Below the pieces are notes generated by a model. The model made no database searches and was not told the origin of the DNA. It worked only from the letters and a program-made list of their open reading frames with translations. Below are positions 37,043 to 49,900 of a DNA stretch of 64,000 nt, in pieces (position 1 is the stretch's first letter; every line of letters starts with the position of its first letter). This stretch comes from Ornithodoros turicata (lineage: Eukaryota > Arthropoda > Arachnida > Ixodida > Argasidae): positions 48,046,143 to 48,110,142 of the forward strand of contig NC_088207.1 of NCBI RefSeq assembly GCF_037126465.1. Direction: 5' to 3'. Made by a program: the position numbers and the translations under genes.

Positions 37043-38095
37043 CGTCGTATTCTGGAAGCAAAATGGTTAATTCTGGCCACGCGCATTGCTGTCATCGACA
37101 GCAATCGACGTCTGTTGCTGTTGGCGACATTGCTGTTATCGACGGAAAGCACTTCAGCCACTACCCTTTTCTTAAACCATGCCGTCAACTTGCCTATTAA
37201 GATTCATTCTACTGATGCCTAAATATCGCAGAATTCAATTTTAAAAGTCGGTTCCGACGGCCGCTTTGACGGTACGGCCCGTTGGATGGATCGGAGAAAT
37301 GTCGTCTGCTACACAGAGAGAACAACTGGGAGAGAAACGAAAAAAAGAAAAAAAAAAAACCCGGAAAGCTCTTGTCACCGTAATGACATTACCGGTGACG
37401 TTTTGCTTCCTCCTCCTCCTCCTCGTTTCATCCTGCAGAGCGAGACGAGCTGAAACGCGATCGTCGATGTTCGGGTGCGTTCTTTTTCGAGCAAAATATT
37501 GCATACAGATTTTTTTTTTTCTTTTACAGCGAGAGTCGTTAAATGCTCAATTTCGTGAAGATCCTGTCCCGTACGTCGCACCGCCGAAAACCCCTCTCTC
37601 TCTTGGTGCGAGATGAAACGAGAAAAAGCCGCGCGATGCAGATTGGTCATTTCTGAGAGTCACTTTGGCTGTGACGTCGGCGTCACGTGCCTCAGAGAAA
37701 AAGCGCCACCAGCGGCTGCCGGTTCACATGCCATGGCATGTGAAGAGTTGCGCCGCGCGCGTATCGGCTTCTCGTCACCCACAGCAGCAGCGCAGATGGT
37801 ATGCGGAAGTGAATAGCGGAATTATGGGCCGTCCGACAGGAAGTATACGTACGGAAGAAGATCTTGCTGCCGACCACAATCGACAGGGCGAACCATGTAC
37901 GTAGCGGCGACGGGCGAGCTCAAATTAACAACTCTGCCGCTGTCGTTGATTTGATGCCACCGTAACTTGCATCATGTCTGCCAGTTTTTTTTTTGTGTGT
38001 GTGTGTGTGTGTTATTCCCCTGTCACACGGCAAACTGAATGGCATTCCCAGCGAATGACAGTCGCACCGAAGGTCCCTCTTCTCGAAGAAAATTG
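37043..38095. other. No gene recognised
   Basis: Short simple repeats only: A run at about 37,347-37,360, T run at about 37,511-37,520, and (TG)n at about 37,995-38,011. Confidence 0.4.
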
Positions 38096-38367
38096 TACAC
38101 TCTTGAAAAAAGAAGGGTGTGTTGTAACTCCTTTTTGGGGAGTACACCCTTGCCACATATATCACTCCCTTTGCAGTGTACAATTACTCTCCATTACCCT
38201 CGTTAAGGAGTCGCACCACACCCTTGAGAAGTCTCATCACGTGGGAGTGAGGACTCTCCTTAACTAGGATGACGGAGAGTAATTGTACTCTCCAAAGGGA
38301 GTGATATATACAAGGGTATACTCCTCAAAATGGAGCTACAACACACGTTTTTTTTTTTTAACAGTGT
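38096..38367. mobile_element. About 272-bp foldback element
   Basis: The left end TGTACACTCTTGAAAAAAG and right end (complement GTACACTGTTAAAAAAAA) begin inverted arms. Inside, TGTTGTAACTCC pairs with GGAGCTACAACA, GGAGTACACCCTTG with CAAGGGTATACTCC, and ATATCACTCCCTTTG with CAAAGGGAGTGATAT. The ends resemble those of the 20.36-kb foldback (ACACTCTTAAAAA-like). Non-coding. Confidence 0.75.
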
Positions 38368-38543
38368 ACTTCTACCGCCTTATACGGTACACACCTGACG
38401 TGTCGTCTCTCCGTATTAAACAGACAAGGAGCCGTGTGATAATACGTATCGTAGCAAAAATCAGAACGCTGAAGACGTGGAAATCATATACGGACGATTC
38501 TCCCATATTTCCCCCACACACTGGCTTCTCCGCTGCACGGGAG

Positions 38544-38790
38544 GTACAGCTCCGGTCAACCTTAATAATAACACTGCAAAAAAATTCGTTCTCGCTTACC
38601 GGCGCGATAACAGCCACCCTGGCGGCACTGGCGGAATGTTAAGTGAACAGAATCCTCGCGTTAAACTAACAGAATAATTTTGTTCCAATCAAGATTTCCT
38701 CATGGCACCAGGAGTTGGTGTAATCGCGCTCGGGAACGAGACCACATTTTTTTTTTCTAGTGTTATTATTAAGGTTGACCGGAGCTGTAC
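38544..38790. mobile_element. 247-bp MITE with perfect 32-bp terminal inverted repeats
   Basis: The arms at 38,544-38,575 and 38,759-38,790 are exact reverse complements (starting GTACAGCTCCGGTCAACC). The interior has a second inner inverted segment (ATTCGTTCTCG against CGGGAACGAG). Identical arms suggest recent activity or gene conversion. No coding capacity. Confidence 0.85.
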
Positions 38791-39559
38791 GTAATCGGTT
38801 GTTGGCCTTCGCTCCTCCCGCTCCACATACCTCTATAGCGGAAATCCATCCAGCGGTGCAGTTGAAACGTCCACCATATACTTTAAAAGCGGATCAATTT
38901 CAACGGGAGATGTTTTCCGCATCACTAAGCTCGTGTTGTCAAATGAGGCTTTCAAAGTTACACTTCTCAACTACCGGTATGAACTTCCAAAAACGGATCG
39001 TTCACGAGTGTATTTTCGTCCGTTGTGGAGCGTTTCACACTGATATTTGGTTCGTTGGTACGTGGGCGCACGGATATAATGTTCCTCGCCCGATTTACTT
39101 TCGCATCAATTTCGATCTCACCATTGTTGATCAATCAATAATTTATCTATCTTCTTCGTTTCTCGAGGAGGGGGGATTGTTCCGGCTGGCTTCGCCAGAA
39201 ATGGCAAATATATATTTTCTAGTTTACACTAAAGAGCACATCACGATGCATTTCGATTGCTTGTGCCTAGAAGCACGTGGCGAGTGCGGAAATTGCCGCT
39301 CGATAAATGGGGTAGTTTTACAGGGCCATCGCTGGCGGTATAAGTATTTGGCGAAACTAAATTTCTGTCGAAAGCCGTTTAATGTTTCGTGAAATCGTGG
39401 ATTTTTTTTTCCTTTTATTGTTACTGTGGTGGTTACACGGGGAGCAAATATCTCTATTATATTTATATACAGGAACAGGATCGAGCGGACAGTTAGCCAC
39501 ACAGGTACTAGTCGGCTTGATGAACTGTCTTGTCTGATGAAGGGTTGGAGAATGGGGTC
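38791..39559. other. No gene recognised
   Basis: An open frame runs across this stretch on the plus strand (to 39,392), but it begins without an ATG inside the MITE terminal repeat and has no recognisable domain. Confidence 0.4.
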
Positions 39560-39965
39560 ATCCATTCCATTCCAATTCCATTTCGAGGAATTGATATTTC
39601 TGATAATTCCATTCCTTCCAATTCCTCGGAATGAAAAGATATGACCAATTCCCACTCCTGGAATGGGTTGCAACCCCATTCCATTCCGTTAATTCTATCA
39701 ATAAAAGAAAAGGGACCGGTAACCGTACTGGCTAGCCCAGCAGCTACCTGGGCGCCCAGACCATTCCATTCCAATTCCATTCCAGAGAGAAAGACTGACT
39801 AATTCCATTCCCGTTCCATTCCTAGGATAGTTTCCGCCATTCCATTCCAATTCCATTCCAGCGAGAAAGACTGACTAATTCCATTCCCATTCCATTCCAA
39901 TTCCATACCGGGCTCTGATAAATCTCTAATAATTCCGGAATCATTCCAACTCCGGAGTGGCAACC
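39560..39965. repeat. Degenerate ATTCC pentanucleotide satellite
   Basis: Interspersed units of CCATTCCATTCCAATTCC dominate the stretch. A higher-order unit of 76 bp (CCATTCCATTCCAATTCC ... GAGAAAGACTGACTAATTCC) is repeated in tandem starting at 39,761 and 39,837. The array is interrupted by non-repeat sequence at about 39,690-39,760. Confidence 0.85.
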
Positions 39966-40976
39966 CTGGTCTGATGCACAATCATAATTTACACTGTTCC
40001 CTCACTGCTCGCTGTTGGTGGAGACATTTTAGGCTTGTCAAGAAGTTCTGTTTCCCTATGAGGAACCTGAGTATAGCGCTGCAGTCACATCACCGTATTG
40101 GGTATAGGGCCAAGCGATATCGGTAATGAGATGTCGTGATATTCCAGATAAAAGAGGCGGTGTCGGAGTCCTGTATACGGTGGCTCACATAGCGCTGGCA
40201 GTTGATGAGTTGATGAGGAATTGAAACGCATTCTGCTGGCGCTGCGTCACGTGGCCCTGTAAAGCCACGGACGGACCTACCCCTCTTAAAGCTTCAAAGA
40301 AAAATGTCAATAAAGCTTTAAAAGATCAAAAACGATTTTTTAACGATGGGCATAGCTATGGAGAGCTAGCCATTGCAGTAATGCATGCGTCGCTTCATAG
40401 TTCCCCGACAGCCATACGGAAAGTTACGTTGTGGTATTTCCAGGCGGTAACTGGAACCGTGTAATACATACGCATATTGCCAATGACAGCTTTGACGACC
40501 CTCTACCGCGTATCATCGTCACGTGATCGTTGTCTATCAACGTAGACGCCATCGCCTGCGGTTTTGGTTTCCGTGCGGGTCCCCCAACTGGAGGCCAAAA
40601 ATATACGTGCTCACCAACCCAGCGCTATGGTATAACTTCGGGCAGCTGAGCTGAGAAGATACACGCGAGTACATACACATTTTATCCGTCTCATGTATTG
40701 CCTCGCACTACTATATATAAAGTATATGCGGAGATTATGGTGTAAGAAGTGCGACACAACTTCACAGGTGAAAGAAATGCGAATGCGAAATGCGAATGAG
40801 TTCGCTTCCTAAGCCGCTGTAAGACATACACGCAGGTATACATATGTCGCGTGTCCTATCCGGATAACGGACTTGCGTCTGCCACATTCGTATTCAGCTA
40901 TATCGCAACTTGAAATAAATTACCTGGGTACGCTGCTGTCGTTAAACACAACAAAGGGACAGAAACAACCTTCTAC
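39966..40976. other. No gene recognised
   Basis: Short open frames only. A small inverted pair around AAAGCTT near 40,288-40,325. Confidence 0.4.
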
Positions 40977-41679
40977 TACACTCCAGGAAAAAATTAAAGG
41001 AGTGAAATGGGGAGTAATAATTGCAGCTTCTAGTCCCCTAGACTGCAATTGCTAATCATTTTTCAACTCAATTCACTTACAATTCATTTTTATTTTCACC
41101 AATCAGGTATGGAGGCACGGAGAAAAAGCTGTAAAGTACAGCTTGACGAGGGTCCGGCTCCGTACAGCATACGATTAGTATAACATAGAAATAAACTAAA
41201 TCTCTAGAATTCACAATGCACATCCGAGTAACACATATTGAGCACATATTTTAGTCCCCTAACCCCGACATTTACTCTCCAGGACTGCAAATTGTCACTG
41301 AACTTCGCAAACGGTCTTCCGAATGCAACAGTCTACGTAAATATGTGCTCTTGGTCAATTTGATGGCATAAGGCTGCGAAACACAGCCAACTTAGCAATT
41401 TTCCAACCACACAGAGTAAGAAACAGTTAGCGCTTCTTTCTTCGCAAATTGTGCCCTATGTATGTCGCAAGATTTTATATCACTATTGACGGTTTGATTC
41501 CAAGTATTTTCATGCATGCACACGAATTATGTACCTGGGACTCTTAGCGTGAAGTGCAGTCCCCACTCTGTGACATTCATTTACTCCCGTGCATTTACTC
41601 TCGAAAGGGACTATTTTTTGTGGCAATGCATTTAGTCTCCAAAAGGAGTAAAATTACTCCTTTTTTTCATAGAGTGTAC
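40977..41679. mobile_element. 'CTCCCC' MITE family, long copy
   Basis: It starts ACACTCCAGGAAAAAATTAAAG and ends ACTCCTTTTTTTCATAGAGTGT, with GCAGCTTCTAGTCCCCTAG near the left end, TTTACTCTCCAGGACTGC in the middle and CGAAAGGGACTATTTTTTGT near the right end. All of these blocks are shared in order with 53,726-54,259. The extra length (about 170 bp) lies around 41,060-41,240. Non-coding. Confidence 0.75.
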
Positions 41680-43924
41680 GGAAACAACCAGCTCACCGAC
41701 CAACAAACGTACAAACCGGATAATTCCGTTCTGGTCCTAGGGGCTGTTCAAGAGCGACTCTCCTATACCTTCGCGGTGTACTAAGGGATCGGAAAAAAAA
41801 GGTGTCAGGTCTCTAATCCTCCACTTAGATGTGAGTCAAGAAACAGCTTCAGCCCCACATGTATTCAATCAAAGGACCGGAAAGGCCTAAGCACTATACG
41901 CATATCCTCTTCCCAGAGCCTTCTTTCGAAATGAATGCCGCGGTAGCCGACGATCCCATGGCTGTCGTCTGCTACCCGGAGGAATTATCACCCCTCGCTT
42001 ATAGCCTCGGTGACAGTGTAAACAGATGGGGAACGTTTACACTCTGAGGTGCTTCATTTGCTGATGTATTTAGTGAGACGGGGAATGCACCTATCCACGT
42101 ATACGTTGCATATTTTCTCTGCGCATCCTGCGACACTTCGTGAGAGAAATTGGAAGCCGTAAACGTCCGATATGACAGATGGTGTGACCGTACATGGAAG
42201 TAAAAGTGGGATCATACGTTGGTCAAATGAGGTTCTTAATCTTACAAGGCGGTGTCGTGTGTCATAGTTCCCGTGGAAAGAAACGGTTCACGTGGAAGTG
42301 ACTTTTGAAGCGCTGAAGATACGTTATGCTCATGTGAAGAGCTGAAGACGGGGTAAGTTGTGCAAGCCAATAAGATGAAGCTGTGCGTTCTGAATTTCAG
42401 GAATAGCGGCAGCGGTATATTTTGAGGGCGACGAGGGTGAGTGATATTGTTCTATTTTATTTTTTTCTTCTTAATACCTATATTTATACGTTTTTTGGAG
42501 CTTTATAATATTGGTTTAATTCCACCACATCAAAACAATTATACTCACTACACAAGAAAAAAACGCAAAATCTGGTAGCAAAAACGTAATAGTAAAACCC
42601 CGAGACTAGGAACTACAAAAACAGACAGACACAGACAACGTCGTGTTTAGCGTTTCTGTATAAGGCACTACAGAGCTGATGAAGCTCTTTGTCAGCTTGG
42701 AACTTACATTGCTGCACTTCTCGAACTACATGAGGAGTTCCAAAATAGCGTTGATGCGAGCGAGTTGGTTAACGAGAACATGGCACACACGCACAACCGT
42801 TATATGTGTGACAAGAAAATAAACAAAGCTGGAAGGGTTCAGTGGAAAGCGTGTCGCAGGGAAGGCTATATAAAATTAGGTACATTTTGTGCCATTTTAT
42901 GGATGCTAATCATTTGTAACAAGCACGGGCATCGTAGGGTGCAATGCTTTTCCAGAGATATGTTTCGGAAGCTACGAAGATGTCAACAACAAGAGGCGCA
43001 AGTGAAGCACAAACGTGCCGTCATTGGGTACGTTATTAAAAGAAAGCACCTAACTAACAGTTACAGCCTTCAGAAATAGTAACTAAGTTAAGTTTTATAG
43101 TTAACCAAAAGCGCTACAGCTACAAGCTACTTTTGTAGAAAACTAACTACTTACTGGAAAAAGGTCAATTGTAGTTACGGTTGCGAGATACTTGACACTT
43201 GATCACTACCGAAGACTGCGAACGCCATCCTGTCCTGTAGGAAGCTTAAAAGGATCGTGTAACGATTCTTCCACTTTTAGAGGAATTGGAATTGGACACG
43301 AAAGAAAAATATGGAGGTGTTACTCCGGACCCAGTCAGGACTGGCTACTCCAAAACGCGTTTGTGGATGGAACAATAGAGACAGAAAAAAAAAAGAAACA
43401 AACAAACAACCAGGAAAGAGGTAGAGTATAGAGTAGAGCTTTGGAGGAAGGTTGTTGCAGATAAGATATGGTGTTTTATCTCGTGTATATATACCAAGCA
43501 AAGGCATATGCTTATGTGACTGCGCGTTTGGAAGTTATCACACACAAGAAATCTGAAAATTGCGAGAGAGACTCCTTCGCACTCGCCCACAGTACACACG
43601 AAGATAATACGCATTGTCGTAGTAAACCACGCGTGCGCCTTCTCATGGGAAGGTGCGAAGCGAACCTGTTCCCATGGTATCTGACTGCTCCTCCGCAGAA
43701 ACATCCCCGTTTGGGGTCGCGGTCTGTCTATGGAGTTTCTGAAAGCGCATTATTTGTAAATACCATTAAAGAAAGCAACGCTATTCAGAAACAAGTGTGG
43801 ACTCATGTATTGCAATACATTACAAACAATGCACTGAGCGTACGTTGTCAGACATCATCTCTCAACCACTTCAGCAAATTTAGCCTTGTTGAGCTGAGCA
43901 TTTGTAAACACAGAGTGTATTAAC
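41680..43924. other. No gene recognised; beta-galactosidase 3' flank
   Basis: Short open frames only. At about 43,078-43,180 there is 'AACTAAC/GTAACT'-type repetitive sequence. The 3' UTR of the beta-galactosidase gene must lie at the right end; I saw no close canonical AATAAA on the minus strand. Confidence 0.35.
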
Positions 43925-46900
43925 TCAATGCTTGAACATTCGTGGTGAGTTCAACTCCACATTGGCTCGCTGTTCTTCACCCTCCGGAACAGTGCCGTTG
44001 ATCTGGGGCTCCGAAACGAAAGAAACGGTGCAGGTGCCTGACGTACCGCACGGAGCCTCTTCTTGCTCGACTACTATCAATTTGTTGTTCCGCTTCAAGT
44101 ACACATATGGTACGTATAGTGTGACTTGAGGACCACGTTCCGGCCAGTAGCGGCCCAACGGATGCCCGTTCAGGTAAACGAATCCCTGTAAGACGATGAA
44201 AGACGGAAAATTAATTCTAGGAGCGCAGACATTTAAACTGCACGTGACTTGTATCAGTGCAGTATAACGATAGAAGGGGCATCCTCTCTTGAGGTCTTGC
44301 TGTTTCTCAAGCAGACACGATTGGAAAAAGCTTTGCTGCTGCTATACAGGGTGTTTGCTCTAACGTGTCCAGAAATTTTATTTAAAGCGAGCGGTAAAAG
44401 AGAAACGAGCGCTACTTTTTAGCTACTTGACTAAGAAACAGCTGCTACTAGTGAAGCAGTACCTGTTTCTTACTCAAGTAGCAGAAAAGTACCACTTGCT
44501 TTTCTTTTATTGCTCGCTTTAAATAAAATTTCTGGACATATCAGAGCAAACACCCTGTATAGGTTTATAATAGGTCAAGCAAGTTGGTGCTCAATATAAT
44601 TAATTGAGCTACACTACTACAAACTACAAAACTACAACTACAAAACAGGAAGAGCTTTCGTGAAAGAGCGTTGGCTTCATATTCATGGGCGACAGCCTAG
44701 CTCACAACATAACACACTTCAAGCCTACCGTCATCCCGGCATCGTTTGTGTTGTCAACTCGTTTTGTTACCAAATCATTTGTTTTGGCAATCGTTCTGTT
44801 GGCAACGTGTTGTCCTTTCCCTTTTCTCTGTCTCCGTTTACAATTCCGTTGCCATGGTTGTCTCGACTGATTTGAAAACTAGAGGAGGAGCCTGCCTCCT
44901 TTGTGTCACACTTGACAGCTGCGTTAATTGTTACAAAGAAGCGTAAGCCCGCCGTTTTCCACAAGTCAGGATCATTCTGCGCAATGGTGATGTGGTAAAG
45001 TTCTGGTTCAAGGGTTCAAGAGTTGTAACCTATCGCAAATGTATTTCTACCACCATCGATTCATGCTTCGAAAGCCTAAGCACTTCAGCTACTTACTAAC
45101 TACTAACTCAGCACGGACCTTTCTCCAGCCGTCTAGCCTCATAAAGGTGTCCAGTGGTTCAGGATGGGCCAATTCAAAATCGGCAAAGTATATCCCGAAG
45201 CCTTCGCGGTTTTGGAGATTGTTGCTTGCTGCAGTTACGTTGACCCTTTTGATCAAGGAACTGTAGTCAGGCTGTAGCATCGGCAACATTGCCCAGTCCG
45301 TTAGTACCTGCGACCCGAGGGTGACATCGCCGATGATGCCCTGTGACGGTGAAAAGCCAGGATGTGGAAAAACGAAAAAAGAAAAAAAATGAAGTGACGT
45401 GCTTTAATATTGTTTACCTTTCTGCCGAGTATCTCAGGACCCACGCTCACGCGTCCCTGATTTTCCACCAAAATCCATAAGGCTGATCCTCTCTTAACTG
45501 GAAGCAGCATTTCGTACACGTTGTCCATATGTGACAGCATTCCTTTGTATACCTTTTATAGGAGAAAGAAAACACGGTTGCAATTTGCTCGGACCTTCAG
45601 TTTTCTTTTAAATATGGATGACGAGCACTCCAGGTGGAACCAAAGAAATATGTCGAACAAATGCAGCGCTGATAAATTTCTGCTAATACATGAAGGGTAA
45701 TAAGCTCGGGGAACTTTTCCTGGAAAATCTATTCAACATCAAATTCATCAATGATTTAACATCAAATCAAGGCGGGCCTTACTCAGGGCCCACCACATCA
45801 CAACATCACCACAGCCCATCAACATCGTAATCCATCATTCAACAACAACATCACAACCCTTGAACTTTCAAACCCGTCATATTCGGTTTCATCACATCAC
45901 ATCACCCCATAGGCTGTCATTCAACATCACACCACAGGATTGGGTATCATTCGGCATCACGTGATTCTTCGTTTCTTCTTCATTTTTTTTTTTTTTTCAA
46001 CTGTTGCTATAAGCGGCGTACAGATGTGAACAGATAGAGAGAGGACAGCAGGAAGGAGTGGGAGACAGGACGGTTAGTATCCGTCCTGTGCCGACATTCG
46101 TCTCTAAAGTCTTCGGAAAAACCAGGGAAAACCTCAGACAGCACAGCCGATGGTAGGATTCGAACCCACTACCTCCCAGTCTTCCCAGGCTTTGGCTACC
46201 ACAACGAGCGGGTCACCTTAATCCGCCCGGTCATGCCGCTGGTCTCTCCATGCTGTAATGCCGAATGATGTTCTTGATGGCCATCACGAGTGAATTTTCT
46301 AATGTATGCTATGGGTTTTTGTTCCTGTATTTCCTGTGGATGCTTCTGGCAACCATCTTCCTTGGCATAGTTTGGATAGTATAACAACTAGCTTCTACCT
46401 AACAGTAACGTGCGGTTAGCTTTATATCTGTGATGTATAGTTCACTTACACCATCAACGTATACGTAGCCTCTGTCACGTAGTCCTGGTACCTTTAACAC
46501 TGCAGGATAACGAGCTCGAAAGGTAACGTTTGTCATATACACCATAAGACCATGGCCCTGTAAAAACGTGACTCCATTTTATTAGGAACTGGGTAATGGG
46601 TAATTGGAACTGGGTAATTAGAAACTGGGTAATAGTGCGAAGGTGAACGTGGATGACTTACGTGGCCCACATCCTCAAAAGAAAGCGGATGCTTTGATGG
46701 TATTGATGTGTCACCAGTCTCCCGTATGATTAGCGGTAAGCTGAGCACCTGGAACATGCAATCGTTGATGATAGTTATTTACCGAATAGACATTATGGCC
46801 TTCGTCGCATATGCGCCAAGAAAATCTGAATCATCATCATCATCATCACCATCACCGAATAGACGCGCGTACCTGCAACGCCTGCTTCATCGTCTGGTTT

Positions 46901-49900
46901 AATATTTTTGTCAACAGGAGTCGCGGGTCACGCTTTTATTGGCCTTGAGTATCAAGCTATGCCGAATTCATTCTCTCGTATAGCTCCGCCAACACTGTGC
47001 TATTACTGTGCACTATACTGTTATGTCACATCTTAAACATGGCGTTACATTAACATTGAATGTAGTCTTCATTGTCATTGCTCGTGTCGTCGTCAGTCTT
47101 TTGAGTGGCTCGGTAGACATCGGATCCCTCCGTGTTGCTGAACCTCAAGAAAGCATCCAATTCAGTCCTGATTTCTTTGACCAAATATCTCCTGCCTTGT
47201 AGAGGGTGTGCAACGGAGGTACCGTGTGCCTGGGCTTCTGGTTGCAGGGCCATATAATTACTGAGTGCAGTTATGCAGCGATATATATCGTCCGTTTTAT
47301 TCCCCACAGCGAAGAAAGAAGTCAAGGAGGAAAAATTCCGAGTTCATGCGTGCGTGAAAATGCCTTCTGCATGATTGCGTTGATTCCTCGATATCTCAAA
47401 TACTGACTCCCCACCCGTCTATGCAATATACGAAATGACTGCTTTTGCATAATTTGCTTCATTGGCATAATCATTCAAGGAGTTTTTCACCAAAATAACT
47501 GGTGCAAGTGATGTGGAGTTGCGGGCCTCACATTAGTGAGGCCACATTTATTTTTTCCTTAAAACCAACCAACCAACTGCTTTTGCGTGACTTTAATTTC
47601 CACTTACTGTCACAGAGGCCATTCATACAAAGGACACTTCACTGCAGCAAGGCTCGCATTGATGCGAAGCCTCCTTTACAACAATGACCGGTACATTTTT
47701 CGCTACCAAGAACAAAATGCAGCAGGACCGTTAGTGCGCTATACCGAACATCGACCACTAAAGTTTCTATCACTCGTTTTATGCAGGGATGTTACCACAA
47801 GAGTGTGGCGTGGACGTTCGGGTTGTCCGTGCTGCATGAATAGGGAAGAAATGCTTACATAGGTAAACTCGACAGGCCCCAGGCTTATCTTGGGCTTTGG
47901 ACGTGGTTCTGGCATGTGAGGCAGGGGTAGAAACTGCAACAAGAGCGTTTAACGTGGTTGTTAGTAAAATATTGTAGTGAGAGAGTCTGTCACTGGGGAA
48001 CGTGTTCATAAAACACACGCACGCACGTACGCAAACAAACACACAAACAAAAAACAAAACAGAAACAAACAAAACGGATAATGGGAGCGTCACTATCACA
48101 ACCGCACGGCGTGTTATTGTTTTTAACGAATGTCTCTGGGTACGATCACCTGTCTGACACAGGTCCTATGGATATATGAATAAATGGCTGTAGGTACGGC
48201 CTCCTGTTGTTGAGTTTGGGAGTTTGAGCTTGATTAAAAAAAAAAAAAGAAAAACACAGGCCCCCTGTTGTCTTCATATAGTTCGGACATACTGAAGGCC
48301 AAATAGGGGTGTTAGAGTCGAAAAGACAAAAACCACGGTAACAGGAAGCACGGTTCCGGAAAAAGCGTAATATATAGGACACACACAGGATCTGAAGCCT
48401 CTGCGATCAGCATAGCACATTTTTACCTATCTATCATAAAACACACAAGGGTCTGAAATTGCGAATAACAACTCGCACCTGGCTAATCACTTTGCGCATG
48501 AGAAAATATTTTGGTGTTGGGTCTCCAGCTTCCGTCATAGGTGCGTCGTAGTCATAGCTCGTGACGCAGGGCTGGTACTTGCCACCAGACATAATGGCTC
48601 CTGGGGTGATCAATCGATCAATCATGGGGTGATCAGAAAGTCTCCTCGTCGAAGGTAACCAATCTGGTGGTGTTTGTTCCTTACCTGATGTGAATCCAAA
48701 TGATGTTCCTCCGTGAAACATGTACCTGAAAAATATCCGCTCGTACGTAACTGCGTGGCAATTTCTCCAGGTTCCGCAGCGAAAAATTAGGGGTGTTTCC
48801 GCTGTTTATCCTCAGGACAGTTTTGTTTTCTTCATCTTCGTGTCGAGTCTAATGCGTTTGAAGTGAAGTGTTTTTGGGGGTGGTATCATCTCTTAAGGTC
48901 GTCAGGACTCTTCATTTATATTTTTCCTGCTGGTTTGCTGTAAATTGCCCCGAACTAGCAAACGCTCTGCCCTCAAAGCGCTTTTGGCATTTTTGGTCAT
49001 TATTTTATTCCCCACATCACCACAAGCGATGGGGGAGAGTTAAAGTTGTTAAAAAAACAAAGTTATAGTTTGAGCTCTATATCTCCATATTTTTTACTCC
49101 CAACACCACAATCGTCATAGTCGTCAATCCTTTATCAAGAACCTTAACTGCCTACAGGTGACGAGACACGGCGTTCGATATAAACCGGATGCTTCGGTAG
49201 AAAAGTGATAAAAGCTTTGTACGTTTTAGATGCGATATTATGAACTATACTCACACGTTGACAGAAGCATTCCGACGAAGCATGGCCTCCAGTGTTAACG
49301 CAACTAGTACTGAAGGCACTTGCACGTGAGGTTGTCCCCACACGTCAAGCCATCCAGGGTAGTATTCAGAATTGACCAATGGTCCTCTCAACTGGTGTCG
49401 TCGTTGCACTGCATACGCTTCTATCACGTCGGTTGCTGCAATACAGAGGCGCATTCCTCACAAATATACCAACATATTCCGCAGGCAGTGCTACCTATAT
49501 TGCTTTGCAAGAGGGATTCAAGTCTGGTGCTTGGTATTACCTGGTCCAAAGTCAACTGTGGTGTACACCCCCTCGTTCTTTCCGCACTTGACCAGGGAGT
49601 CACTATCGCCATCGGTAGAATACAGTATGACGTCGTCACCTACATAGCTTCTCACCACGTCTCGCAAGTGTGCAGTGTATTTGAAGTCGCAAGCCGGATA
49701 GCTACCGTATTCGTTTTCTACCTGGAAGACAAGATGCACTCAGGGTTTCGATGGTTCAACAGGAACAGAGGTGCGTCGAGGTAGTCCCGTACAGGTGTCT
49801 CGTCTCCCCATCGCGTTTCGGATAGGAATAAAGTTTAACCTGTAAGAAGTACCTAACTTTATTGCCAAGATTTTGTATAGAGACTACCAGGTATCATGAA

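Noticed and set aside
38760..39392. A 210-codon open frame on the plus strand
   Set aside because: It begins at a non-ATG codon inside a MITE terminal repeat and has no domain or homologue that I recognise.
39508..39981. Proteins rich in MELEWNG repeats on the minus strand
   Set aside because: These are translations of the ATTCC satellite.
46749..47858. A missing beta-galactosidase exon between exons 10 and 11
   Set aside because: SLGPVEFTY joined to VLSL lines up directly with the corresponding segment of the family without a gap, and phase is kept, so no exon is missing.
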